Shown here: one piece after another, positions 38,365 to 46,926 of the stretch | Numbering within the stretch: position 1 is the stretch's first letter | Layout of the letters: each line of letters starts with the position of its first letter | The notes under the pieces: generated by a model | The model's input: only the letters and a program-made list of their open reading frames with translations | Told to the model about the DNA's origin: nothing | The model's database searches: none | DNA from: Glaciimonas sp. PAMC28666 | GTDB taxonomy: Bacteria > Pseudomonadota > Gammaproteobacteria > Burkholderiales > Burkholderiaceae_D | Assembly (NCBI RefSeq): GCF_016917355.1 | Contig: NZ_CP070304.1 | Coordinates: 558,001 to 622,000, forward strand | Reading direction: 5' to 3' | Length of the DNA stretch: 64,000 bases | Program-made: the position numbers and the translations under genes

Positions 38365-38418
38365 ATGCCCCAATTCCGACTGCTAGCGCTACCGATCGGT
38401 TACCTGGCCTTGCGTTAA
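38365..38418 (+). CDS. Second leucine-rich mini-ORF running into the leuA terminator stem (candidate)
   Basis: 17 codons, MPQFRLLALPIGYLALR, five or six of which are Leu codons (CTG, CTA, CTA, CTG, TTG). The same frame is open from 38185, with starts at 38185 (TTG) and 38272 (ATG), none with a good ribosome-binding site. The stop codon falls in the loop of the terminator stem and the CTG-CTA-GCG-CTA run ends 6 bases before its 5' arm, which places a stalled ribosome on that arm. Confidence 0.4.
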   Translation: MPQFRLLALPIGYLALR

Positions 38419-38446
38419 TCAGCAAGTGGCCGTCAGGTAGCCTTTT
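38398..38446 (+). terminator. leuA: Terminator-like attenuator stem upstream of leuA
   Basis: 5' arm GGTTACCTGGCCTTGC (38398-38413), loop of 8, 3' arm 38422-38442 ending CAGGTAGCC, with two small bulges, then T4 (38443-38446). The U tract is short. It sits 56 bp before the leuA start, between leader frames and gene. Confidence 0.65.
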
Positions 38447-38502
38447 CGCCACGACACACTATTCCCGCATTTCACCAGTTCCAGATCACTTATAGGCTCA
38501 TC

Positions 38503-40209
38503 ATGATGTTGCAAAATCCAGCTACGAAATATCGCCCGTTTCCAACGATCCGATTGACGGATCGCACTTGGCCAGACCAAATCATTAGCGTGCCACCCAT
38601 CTGGATGAGCACCGATTTGCGTGACGGTAATCAGGCGCTGATCGAACCAATGGATGCCGAACGCAAACTGCGCTTTTTTGAATTGCTGGTGAAAGTGGGC
38701 TTAAAAGAAATCGAAGTGGGATTTCCATCAGCATCGCAAACCGATTTCGATTTTGTCCGCAAGTTGATTGAAGAAAATCGTATCCCTGACGATGTCACGA
38801 TCATCGTTTTGACGCAATCCCGGGAAGAATTAATTCGCCGTACCGTTGATTCCCTCAAAGGTGCCAAACGCGCCATGGTGCATTTATACAATTCAGTGGC
38901 CCCGGCATTTCGCAAAATAGTCTTCAGAATGTCACGCGACGAGATCAAAGAAATTGCCATCGCCGGCACCCGCCTGGTCAAGCAACTGACGGACGCCATT
39001 CCAGAAACCCAGTGGCGTTTTGAATATTCGCCCGAATCATTCAGCATGACGGAGCTCGACTTCTCGAAGGATATCTGCGACGCCGTCGCCGCGACGTGGG
39101 AAGCAACGCCTGAACGAAAAATTGTGTTTAATCTTCCCGCGACCGTTGAATGCAGCACCCCCAACGTTTACGCCGACCAAATTGAATGGATGCACCGCAA
39201 TCTGGCCCAGCGTGACTCTGTCATTATTAGTGTACATCCACATAATGATCGTGGCACCGGCGTCGCTGCCGCGGAGTTGGCAGTGATGGCTGGCGCTGAT
39301 CGGGTGGAAGGCTGCCTGTTCGGCAACGGTGAACGTACCGGCAATGTTGATCTGGTCACGTTGGCACTGAACTTATACACGCAAGGCGTGAATCCGGGCC
39401 TGGATTTTTCCGATATCGACAGCGTTCGCCAATGCGTCGAAGACTGCAATCAATTACCTGTTCACCCGCGTCACCCGTATGTCGGCGATCTGGTATTTAC
39501 CGCCTTCTCCGGCTCTCATCAGGACGCTATCAAAAAAGGCTTCGAAGCGCAACAGGCCGATGCTATTTGGGAAGTCCCTTATTTGCCGATCGACCCTATA
39601 GATCTGGGCCGTAGCTATGACGCCGTGATTCGGGTTAACAGCCAATCAGGTAAAGGTGGCATGGCGTACCTGCTGGAACAGGAATATGGCCTGGTCATGC
39701 CGCGCCGGTTGCAAATAGAGTTTAGCCGTGCCGTTCAAAAAGCAGCCGATTCGACCGGTAAAGAAATTGTTTCCAGCGATATTTACCGGATCTTCAAGGA
39801 AGAATACCTTGATAAGCAAACCCCGTATGTCTATCGCGCCCACCGGATGACCGAGGATTCAAGCAAAGCCGAACCGATTAATATCGAACTCGATATTTCG
39901 CGTGATGGGCAACAATTGACTCTCAAAGGTGTTGGAAATGGCCCGATAGATGCATTTGTCGATGCTTTAGGCCTGGATGTAAAGCTCATGGACTTCCATG
40001 AACATGCGATCAGCGCCGGTGCGGATGCCCAAGCCGCAAGTTATATCGAGTTGCGCCTTAACGACGCCCCTACCGCATTTGGGGTCGGTATCGATGCGAA
40101 TATTGTGACCGCTTCGTTCAAGGCCGTACTAAGCGCAATCAATCGCCAGATTGGCATTGCCAGCGAAGCCGCAAATCAGGAAAACAACCATAGAGCAGCT
40201 GCAGCCTAA
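38503..40209 (+). CDS. leuA: 2-isopropylmalate synthase
   Basis: First committed step of leucine synthesis: acetyl-CoA plus 2-oxoisovalerate to 2-isopropylmalate. 568 residues, the long LeuA form. HMGL-like TIM barrel with [16 protein letters not shown] (metal Asp), [16 protein letters not shown], metal ligands in [43 protein letters not shown], then the C-terminal allosteric LeuA domain (about 430-560) that binds leucine. Two adjacent ATG codons (38503, 38506) are possible starts. Preceded by a leader region with leucine-rich frames. Confidence 0.96.
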   Translation: MMLQNPATKYRPFPTIRLTDRTWPDQIISVPPIWMSTDLRDGNQALIEPMDAERKLRFFELLVKVGLKEIEVGFPSASQTDFDFVRKLIEENRIPDDVTIIVLTQSREELIRRTVDSLKGAKRAMVHLYNSVAPAFRKIVFRMSRDEIKEIAIAGTRLVKQLTDAIPETQWRFEYSPESFSMTELDFSKDICDAVAATWEATPERKIVFNLPATVECSTPNVYADQIEWMHRNLAQRDSVIISVHPHNDRGTGVAAAELAVMAGADRVEGCLFGNGERTGNVDLVTLALNLYTQGVNPGLDFSDIDSVRQCVEDCNQLPVHPRHPYVGDLVFTAFSGSHQDAIKKGFEAQQADAIWEVPYLPIDPIDLGRSYDAVIRVNSQSGKGGMAYLLEQEYGLVMPRRLQIEFSRAVQKAADSTGKEIVSSDIYRIFKEEYLDKQTPYVYRAHRMTEDSSKAEPINIELDISRDGQQLTLKGVGNGPIDAFVDALGLDVKLMDFHEHAISAGADAQAASYIELRLNDAPTAFGVGIDANIVTASFKAVLSAINRQIGIASEAANQENNHRAAAA

Positions 40210-40238
40210 GCAGTCATCTCATTTTTCAATCCCAAAAA

Positions 40239-40263
40239 GCTAGCGCGGCGATCCCGCGTTAGC
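40239..40263. terminator. Hairpin between leuA and azoR
   Basis: GCTAGCGCGG (40239-40248) pairs with CCGCGTTAGC (40254-40263), one wobble. On the minus strand it is followed by T5, fitting a terminator for azoR; on the plus strand no U tract follows. Confidence 0.6.
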
Positions 40264-40339
40264 CGACATCTGAATTCCCGCGTATTACCGTATGTGATGA
40301 ATTGCAGTGTTGTTGCGCTTCGCCCTTAAAAATGGCGAA

Positions 40340-40368
40340 GCGCACATCTTCAATAAAAAGATGTGCGC
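40340..40368. promoter_or_regulatory. Perfect 11-bp hairpin between leuA and azoR
   Basis: GCGCACATCTT (40340-40350), loop CAATAAA, AAGATGTGCGC (40358-40368). No U tract on either strand. Convergent-gene spacer; function unknown. Confidence 0.6.
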
Positions 40369-40481
40369 CCGCTGTGCGCATGTCAGTTAATCCGGTAAAG
40401 CAGGATTGCCGCACACCATGCGTGAGCAAATCTGCCCGGCGCGGCGCGACACCCTTCCCTCTCGACTTTTTTTATTGCGAC

Positions 40482-41096
40482 TTAAGCTGCGACCCCAGTG
40501 TTTAATGCTTTGATACCGACGCGTGCTGCTGCAAAACCCGCTTCTTTAGCCTCAGGACCATAGTTCAAACCATGAGCGCGCACAACTTCGATTTCTGTAA
40601 TACCTAAGAAGCCAAAGACGACCTTGAGGTAATCTTCATGTGCAATGCCTGTCGGCGTGCCCGCATGAATGCCACCGGATGTCGACACAATGACGACACG
40701 TTTGCCCTTAGCCAAGCCTTCCGGGCCGGTTTCAGTGTAGCGAAAACTGACGCCTGCGACACAAATCTGATCGATCCATGCCTTCAGTTGCGTTGGCACA
40801 GTAAAGTTATACATGGGGGCACCGACGACAACCACATCCGCAGCCATGAATTCATTTAAAATCGCTTCTCCCAGCGCGACTTCCTGCTGCTGCGACGCGC
40901 TGCGTTGTTCAGCTGGGGTGCCTTTAGCAACAAATGTCCCGCCTGAAATGTGCGCCGTAACGTCTTTGCTCAAATCACGATAGATAACTTCAATTCCGGA
41001 TTCTTTCGCCGTCAGATTGGCGACGACCTCTTGCGTCAGAGCGCGCGAAGCCGAAGCGTCGCCGAGAATGCTCGAATCGATATGTAATAATTTCAT
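40482..41096 (-). CDS. azoR: FMN-dependent NADH-azoreductase
   Basis: Flavodoxin-like quinone/azo reductase of 204 residues. N-terminus MKLLHIDSSILGDASASRALTQEV, FMN-binding VVVGAPMYNFTVPTQLKAWIDQI, and SFRYTETGPEGLAKGKRVVIVSTSGG are the AzoR/AcpD signatures. The open frame extends 51 codons upstream, but the family start is at 41096. Divergent from a LysR gene, a frequent arrangement in which the regulator controls the reductase. Confidence 0.93.
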   Translation of the reverse strand: MKLLHIDSSILGDASASRALTQEVVANLTAKESGIEVIYRDLSKDVTAHISGGTFVAKGTPAEQRSASQQQEVALGEAILNEFMAADVVVVGAPMYNFTVPTQLKAWIDQICVAGVSFRYTETGPEGLAKGKRVVIVSTSGGIHAGTPTGIAHEDYLKVVFGFLGITEIEVVRAHGLNYGPEAKEAGFAAARVGIKALNTGVAA

Positions 41097-41308
41097 GGTA
41101 TTTCCATTCAAATAGTTGAAAGTAGTTGAAAATAAGTTGAGAAACTTTTCAAGATTACCGGTGCGCCTGACGCCAGTAGAAGGTTTTCTGTCCTTGATCC
41201 GGTGCAGTAAAGCAACAATGCAAGATTCAATAACGCTAACCTGGCGCATGGTTTAACAGCATCGTACTCGCCACCATATATTTGAGCTAGTCGTCAATAA
41301 TGAGATAT

Positions 41309-41330
41309 ATTGTTCTATATACGGAACAAT
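41309..41330. promoter_or_regulatory. Palindromic LysR-type operator, azoR/LysR intergenic
   Basis: ATTGTTC (41309-41315), 8 bp, GAACAAT (41324-41330): a perfect inverted repeat of the T-N11-A type bound by LysR regulators, ending 11 bp before the LysR start. Confidence 0.7.
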
Positions 41331-41341
41331 GAAAGCCGATT

Positions 41342-42268
41342 GTGAATGATTTAAACGACTTGTATTTCTTCGCCAATGTGGTTGAGGAAGGTGGATTTAC
41401 AGCCGCCGGACGCACCCTTGGCATTCCAAAATCGCGCCTATCCCGTCGGATATCCGAATTGGAAGCGCGATTAGGCGTGCGTTTACTACAACGCAATACG
41501 CGGGGGATTGCGCTCACTGACATTGGCAATCGTTATTACAAACAATGCCAGATCGTTCTGGCAGCCGCGGACGCGGCTGAGAACGCCGTCACGAGTTCGC
41601 TGGCAGAACCTAGCGGCCATGTGCGGGTGAGTTGTCTGGTGCCGATAGCACGTGAAAAACTGACGCTGGCTCTCCCGTTGTTTTTGGAGCGCTACCCGCG
41701 CGTCAGTGTCGAGCTGGTATTAACCAATCGACGCGTGAATTTGCTGGAAGACGGCATTGATATCGCGGTCCGCGTGCGCGCACCGGAGGAGGAAGATCCT
41801 AACCTTGCCACGCGGCGGTTGCGTCACACCGATGGTTACCTGGTCGCGGCACCAGCCCTGATGAAACAATTCGCCATTCCGGAACATCCCCGCGCGCTCA
41901 CGAAATTTCCGTTCCTTGGCGCTGTGAATCAAGATCACCGGGCGCATTTTCCGCTGATTGGCCCCCATAACGAGCGCTATACTCTGGTGGTCGATCCCAG
42001 ACTCGCGGTAGAGGATTTCACCATCAGGAAACACGCCGCATTGCGCGGCCTGGGCATTACCATGTTGCCGTCAGAAAATTGCGATGAGGAGATAGTCCGC
42101 GGCGAGCTGGTCCGCGTGCTACCGAACTGGACATTACCGTCTGGCACGCTCCAACTGGTTTATTTAACACAACGGGGCTTGCTTCCTGCAGTACGGGTTT
42201 TCATCGACTTTTTAATTGCGGAGTTGTACGAAAAATCCGAAGCGGATAATGCAGGAACCCACGCGTAG
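41342..42268 (+). CDS. LysR-family transcriptional regulator (azoR-linked)
   Basis: 308 residues from a GTG start (MNDLNDLYFFANVVEEGGFT). Helix-turn-helix at about 17-40 (AAGRTLGIPKSRLSRRISELEARLG), substrate domain after about 90 (HVRVSCLVPIAREKLTLALPLFLERYPRVSVEL). Divergent from azoR with a palindrome directly upstream, so it probably regulates azoR and itself in response to an electrophile or quinone (inferred). Confidence 0.9.
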   Translation: MNDLNDLYFFANVVEEGGFTAAGRTLGIPKSRLSRRISELEARLGVRLLQRNTRGIALTDIGNRYYKQCQIVLAAADAAENAVTSSLAEPSGHVRVSCLVPIAREKLTLALPLFLERYPRVSVELVLTNRRVNLLEDGIDIAVRVRAPEEEDPNLATRRLRHTDGYLVAAPALMKQFAIPEHPRALTKFPFLGAVNQDHRAHFPLIGPHNERYTLVVDPRLAVEDFTIRKHAALRGLGITMLPSENCDEEIVRGELVRVLPNWTLPSGTLQLVYLTQRGLLPAVRVFIDFLIAELYEKSEADNAGTHA

Positions 42269-42309
42269 CCTCCCACGCACGATGACGTGGGGCCAGCATG
42301 CGTGGTTCC
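42254..42309. promoter_or_regulatory. Long stem-loop at the convergent LysR/egtB ends
   Basis: GGAACCCACGC (42254-42264) pairs with GCGTGGTTCC (42300-42309) with one bulged C, and an inner CCACGCA/TGCGTGG alternative exists. It spans the LysR stop codon. No clear U tract, so termination is only possible. Confidence 0.4.
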
Positions 42310-42313
42310 TAAG

Positions 42314-43627
42314 TTACTCCTGCTGTGGTAACGAAGAGCTGGCTAATCGTATCCCGCTGAATTGCCAGCGTGCAGTCGCTGGGAAAAAATTGCGATAACT
42401 TAAGCGCGTATGCCCAATTGGCGTGACACAAGACGAACCACGCAAAACATACTGATTCACCATAAATTTGCCGTTGTATTCACCCACAGCACCCTCAAGC
42501 GCGACGTAACCAGGGTAAGGCGCGTAACTGCTGGTAGTCCATTGCCACACCTGACCGAAATAGTCCGCCCTGTCATGATCGGCGAGGCTCGCTGCATTCT
42601 CCCATTCGGCTTCAGTCGGCAGTCGGGCACCAACCCAGCGCGCATAAGCCTCCGCCTCAAAAAATGAGATGTGAGCGACCGGCGCGTCCAACGCAAGGGG
42701 CTGTAATCCATTTAACGTAAATTCCTGCCACGTGGAATCGAATTGCGAGTGTGATTTTTGCCAATATAACGGATGCGTCAATTTTTCCTGCGTCACCCAA
42801 TCCCATCCTGCAGCCAACCATAACAACGCATTCCGGTATCCGCCATCTTCAATAAAGGCCAGATACTCACGGTTGGTTACGAGGCGCGTTGCAATATAAA
42901 AAGGCTCGATAAATTGGCGATGGCGCGGGGTTTCATTATCGAAGAAAAAACCGGAGCCATCGTGGCCGATTTCGATCACACCGCCATCGAATTTTTGCCA
43001 CTCCGATGCGCGCAATGGCACCGACTCATTATGTATCGCAACTTGTTTCCGAATTGTTTCCAGAACCTTATAAGGTGGTTTAAGAGGGTTCATCGAAAAC
43101 AAATGCTTAATATCCGTCAGCAATAACTCCTGATGCTGCTGCTCATGGTGTAGTCCTAATTCAACCAACGTAGCCAAAGGTTCGGCACTAGCGGTTGGGA
43201 GCGCTAAGGAAAACAGTTGCGCCATACGCTGATCGATATTGCGACGATAAGCCCATACTTCACGCAAAGACGGACGCGTGATCAAGCCGCGCTGTGCGCG
43301 CGGATGCTGTTGGCCGACGCCATCGTAATAGGAATTGAAGAGGACGCGGAAAGCGGGATGAAAGGGTTGAAAATTCGGCTCGAATCGCTCTAGAATAAAG
43401 GTCTCGAAGAACCATGTGGTATGCGCGAGGTGCCACTTAACCGGACTCGCATCGGGCATCGATTGAACGCAACAATCTTCCTCTTCCAGCGGCTCTGCTA
43501 ACGCCAAAGTTGCTTCCCGCATCTTTGCAAACAAGGTCCCTAACGTCGTATTCATTACAGTAGGCATTCCACCCTTTTGTTCTACGATTTTTGCCGCCAT
43601 TTTTTCCATTTTGACATCCATCGTCAT
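42314..43627 (-). CDS. egtB: Ergothioneine biosynthesis sulfoxide synthase EgtB
   Basis: Non-heme iron enzyme joining hercynine to cysteine or gamma-glutamylcysteine with oxygen. 437 residues from the ATG that overlaps the egtD stop (ATGA). The N-terminal DinB-like domain has likely iron ligands in WHLAHTTWFFE (H66) and HHEQQHQELL (H161, H165). The C-terminal formylglycine-generating-enzyme domain (about 210-430) contains FYIATRLVTNREYLAFIEDGGY, ARLPTEAEWENAA and RLSYRNFFPATARWQFSGIRLA. The thiol substrate cannot be decided by eye. Confidence 0.93.
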   Translation of the reverse strand: MTMDVKMEKMAAKIVEQKGGMPTVMNTTLGTLFAKMREATLALAEPLEEEDCCVQSMPDASPVKWHLAHTTWFFETFILERFEPNFQPFHPAFRVLFNSYYDGVGQQHPRAQRGLITRPSLREVWAYRRNIDQRMAQLFSLALPTASAEPLATLVELGLHHEQQHQELLLTDIKHLFSMNPLKPPYKVLETIRKQVAIHNESVPLRASEWQKFDGGVIEIGHDGSGFFFDNETPRHRQFIEPFYIATRLVTNREYLAFIEDGGYRNALLWLAAGWDWVTQEKLTHPLYWQKSHSQFDSTWQEFTLNGLQPLALDAPVAHISFFEAEAYARWVGARLPTEAEWENAASLADHDRADYFGQVWQWTTSSYAPYPGYVALEGAVGEYNGKFMVNQYVLRGSSCVTPIGHTRLSYRNFFPATARWQFSGIRLASSSLPQQE

Positions 43628-44637
43628 CCCCCTTGTGCATGGCACACCATGAACCACTCATGCGGATCACACCAGGTCTGAATTTTGGCGAAACCAGCTT
43701 GTTGTAATAATGCAGTGAAACTTTGCTGCGTGTATTTGTAGCTGCTCTCGGTGTGAATACGCTCGCCTGATGCAAATTGCCGCACTCCGCCGTTCTTCCA
43801 ACGCACCGTCACAGCACGCTTCGCCTCCAAGTGCATTTCCACCCGATGTTGTTGGGCGTTGTAAAAACCGCGATGACACCAATCTCCAAGATCAAAATTA
43901 GCATCGAGCAAACGGTTAATATGGTGCAGAAGATTCAAATTGAATGAGGCCGTCACCCCTAACGCATCGTCATAGGCGGCATCCAGAATCGCCTTGTCCT
44001 TGATGAGATCGATACCAATCAATAAACCGCCGCCTGCGTTCCTATGTTCCAACGCATCGCCGCCATGTTCATGGCCGATGGTTTTTCGAATCCGTAATAA
44101 AAACTTCAACGCCTCGAGCGGCGTGTAGTTGCCTATCGATGATCCTGGATAAAAAAATTGTCGTCTTTCGCGTGAGACCGAGCCTGGCAATTCCAGTTCG
44201 TTTGAAAAATCCATACCAATACAGGTCATTGCGATATGCGGAAATTGCTGCTGTAATCCCGTTACCGCTTCCTGCAGGAATTTTTCAGATATATCAATTG
44301 CCACGTACTGACTAGGTTGCAAGCTGGAAAAAAGGCGGGCCGCCTTGACGCAATTACCGGCCCCGAGGTCGATCAACGTGGCCCCTTGACCCACGGCTTT
44401 CGCAATTTCGGCCGCATGCTGATCAAAAATCAACGCTTCTGTTCGGGTCGGGTAGTATTCAGGCAATTCGCAAATTGCGGCAAACAGCTTTGAGCCGAGC
44501 GTATCGTAAAGATATTTGGGCGATGTTGAAGCTTGAGGTGCCATTAAACCGGCCTCTAATTGGGTTACGATCGCGTCTTCAATATAACTCTGCGGGGTGC
44601 AGTTTTCCGGCTGCTCCGGTTGTTTTTGTTGCGCCAC
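43624..44637 (-). CDS. egtD: L-histidine N-alpha-methyltransferase EgtD
   Basis: Trimethylates histidine to hercynine, the first step of ergothioneine synthesis. 337 residues. Substrate pocket start SPKYLYDTLGSKLFAAICELPEYYPTRTE, SAM motif TLIDLGAGNCVKAARLF, FYPGSSIGNYTPLEA and the late IHTESSYKYT segment match the family. First gene of a two-gene operon with egtB. No egtA, egtC or egtE is nearby, so remaining steps must be encoded elsewhere or handled by a generic C-S lyase. Confidence 0.94.
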   Translation of the reverse strand: MAQQKQPEQPENCTPQSYIEDAIVTQLEAGLMAPQASTSPKYLYDTLGSKLFAAICELPEYYPTRTEALIFDQHAAEIAKAVGQGATLIDLGAGNCVKAARLFSSLQPSQYVAIDISEKFLQEAVTGLQQQFPHIAMTCIGMDFSNELELPGSVSRERRQFFYPGSSIGNYTPLEALKFLLRIRKTIGHEHGGDALEHRNAGGGLLIGIDLIKDKAILDAAYDDALGVTASFNLNLLHHINRLLDANFDLGDWCHRGFYNAQQHRVEMHLEAKRAVTVRWKNGGVRQFASGERIHTESSYKYTQQSFTALLQQAGFAKIQTWCDPHEWFMVCHAQGG

Positions 44638-45112
44638 GGAAGTCTCCAGAATGGTAAAAATAAAATTTATCGAACTAAGGCGTCCAGAACCAGGCTATAT
44701 ATTTTAGGAATTTCGGATAAAGATATTGCTCATTTAAACAAAGCTAATAAAAAGATATCAATTATTCGCGAGAATCACCGAGAATCACTGAGAAATCTGC
44801 GCTGCTTCGCAACATCTACTACACTAGGAGCCAATCTGAGTTAGGCAAAATCGGCCACGACTGACATGAAGCTTGCCACATTTAATGTTGAGCGTTTGGC
44901 GGGGAAGCTTAATTACTTTCTTGAGCAATAGCTGACGGAGATTTGACAGCCTTCTGAAAAAACGCGTTTGATACTACTAGTAATGATATTTGTATAATTT
45001 ATCAGAGTATCGACCATCAGGTTAGACAGTTGGTTCAAATTTTGACACGCGAAATGTCCGGCCGCAACCTAGAGCAACAAATTAACCAATTAGCAACAAA
45101 AATAAAAGTAAC
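44638..45112. other. Divergent promoter region egtD / ABC exporter
   Basis: 475 bp, A/T-rich. A perfect TATAAT (44993-44998) is a candidate -10 for the ABC gene, with TTGATA (44968-44973) 19 bp upstream. A short 10-bp duplication of CGAGAATCAC lies at 44769-44788. No gene was recognised. Confidence 0.45.
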
Positions 45113-46903
45113 ATGACAACCACAACTAAAGACCCTCAAAAACGCAGCTTAACCACCCTCGCTGGATTAATTCCCTTTCTTTCCCCCTATAAACGTCAGT
45201 TTGTTCTGGCGGGAATAGCGCTATTGGTCGCGGCAGCCGCAACTTTGGCTATTCCCTATGCCTTTAGACAAATGATTGACTTGGGCTTTGGCGCAAACGG
45301 AATCAAAGATCCTAACCATATTGACTTGTATTTTCTGGCCTTATTTGGTGTGGCTTGCATCTTGGGCGTTGCCACCGCAGCCCGTTTTTACATGGTGTCA
45401 TGGCTAGGCGAACGCGTCACCGCAGATCTGCGCAGTGCCGTCTATTCACACGTGGTAACCCAAAGCCCACAATTCTTTGAAACCACAAAAACCGGGGAAG
45501 TGCTGTCCCGAATTACGACCGACACCACTTTGATTCAGGCACTGGTCGGTACCAGTATTTCAATGGCTTTACGCAATGGATTACTATTTATCGGTGGTTT
45601 GATTATGTTGTTCGTCAGCAGCATCAAACTCACTTCAATCATCATCGTCATGCTGGCGTTGGTAGTGCTGCCAATTGTCTGGTTCGGCCGACGGGTCCGC
45701 AAACTATCCAGGGCCTCGCAGGATCGGGTTGCTGATGCCTCGGCGATGGCTGGTGAAATTTTGAATGCGATGCCGACGGTCCAGGCCTTTACCCATGAAA
45801 ACATCGAGGGGGAGCGCTTTAGCGGTGCGATTGAAAGCGCGTTCGGAACCGCCATGGAACGCATCCGTGCCCGTTCGTTGCTGACCATGATGGCGATTCT
45901 TTTAGTGTTTGGTGCCATTGTGTTCGTCTTATGGCTCGGTGCGCACGCGGTGGTCCAGGGACGGATGAGTGGTGGTGAACTGGGTCAATTTATTTTGTAT
46001 GCGGCGCTGGTTGCTGGCTCAATCGGTGCCTTGGCAGAAGTCATGGGTGATACGCAGCGGGCTGCGGGAGCGACTGAACGTTTGTTGGAGTTATTATCAG
46101 CGAAGTCCCCGGTGCAGTCCGTACTGGTACCTGAAAAATTGCCACCCCGCACCGAACAAGGCGCGGCGGTGACGTTGGAGAATGTCGCATTTCATTATCC
46201 ATCGCGTCCAGACACAGCATCGCTTTCGCACTTTTCGCTAGCCATTCGTCCCGGCGAAACAGTCGCTATCGTTGGCCCCTCAGGAGCAGGTAAAACAACA
46301 TTATTTCAGTTGCTATTGCGCTTTTATGACCCGCAACAAGGCAGTATCAAGCTGGATGGGGTGGATATTAAATTTCTGGATTTACATACTCTGCGCAATG
46401 CCATCGGGATCGTTCCGCAAGATACGGTGATTTTTTCCGCTAACGCGATGGAAAACATCCGCTACGGGCGGACCGATGCGACCGATGCAGAAGTGATTGC
46501 GGCGGCAACCATGGCCGCTGCAGATGAGTTTATTGTCCGACTTCCTGAGGGTTATCAATCATTCCTCGGCGAGCGCGGGGTACGCTTGTCGGGTGGTCAG
46601 CGCCAGCGGATAGCGATTGCTCGGGCGATGCTGAAAAATCCGCCATTGCTTTTGCTGGACGAAGCAACGAGCGCACTGGACGCCGAATCCGAGCGCGCCG
46701 TACAGGGCGCCCTCGAAGCCGCAATGGTTGGTCGCACCACACTGGTCATCGCCCATCGCCTGGCAACGGTGCAAAGGGCCGATCGCATTATCGTGCTGGA
46801 GCACGGCCATATCGTGGAAACCGGCAACCACGCGTCACTCGTCGCACAAAACGGCCTTTACGCCAGTCTTGCTGCATTGCAATTTAATAATGGCACCATG
46901 TAA
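45113..46903 (+). CDS. ABC exporter, fused permease and ATPase
   Basis: 596 residues: six membrane helices (about 20-300) then an ATPase with Walker A (GPSGAGKTT), Q loop (GIVPQDTVIFS), signature LSGGQRQRIAIARAML, Walker B LLLLDEATSALD and the H loop (VIAHRL). Type IV exporter resembling the MsbA/LmrA and ABCB groups. N-terminus PFLSPYKRQFVLAGIALLVAAAAT. The substrate is unknown. 23 bp separate it from the next gene, so the two are probably co-transcribed. Confidence 0.92.
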   Translation: MTTTTKDPQKRSLTTLAGLIPFLSPYKRQFVLAGIALLVAAAATLAIPYAFRQMIDLGFGANGIKDPNHIDLYFLALFGVACILGVATAARFYMVSWLGERVTADLRSAVYSHVVTQSPQFFETTKTGEVLSRITTDTTLIQALVGTSISMALRNGLLFIGGLIMLFVSSIKLTSIIIVMLALVVLPIVWFGRRVRKLSRASQDRVADASAMAGEILNAMPTVQAFTHENIEGERFSGAIESAFGTAMERIRARSLLTMMAILLVFGAIVFVLWLGAHAVVQGRMSGGELGQFILYAALVAGSIGALAEVMGDTQRAAGATERLLELLSAKSPVQSVLVPEKLPPRTEQGAAVTLENVAFHYPSRPDTASLSHFSLAIRPGETVAIVGPSGAGKTTLFQLLLRFYDPQQGSIKLDGVDIKFLDLHTLRNAIGIVPQDTVIFSANAMENIRYGRTDATDAEVIAAATMAAADEFIVRLPEGYQSFLGERGVRLSGGQRQRIAIARAMLKNPPLLLLDEATSALDAESERAVQGALEAAMVGRTTLVIAHRLATVQRADRIIVLEHGHIVETGNHASLVAQNGLYASLAALQFNNGTM

Positions 46904-46926
46904 ACATCGACATCAGGAACCCTGCT

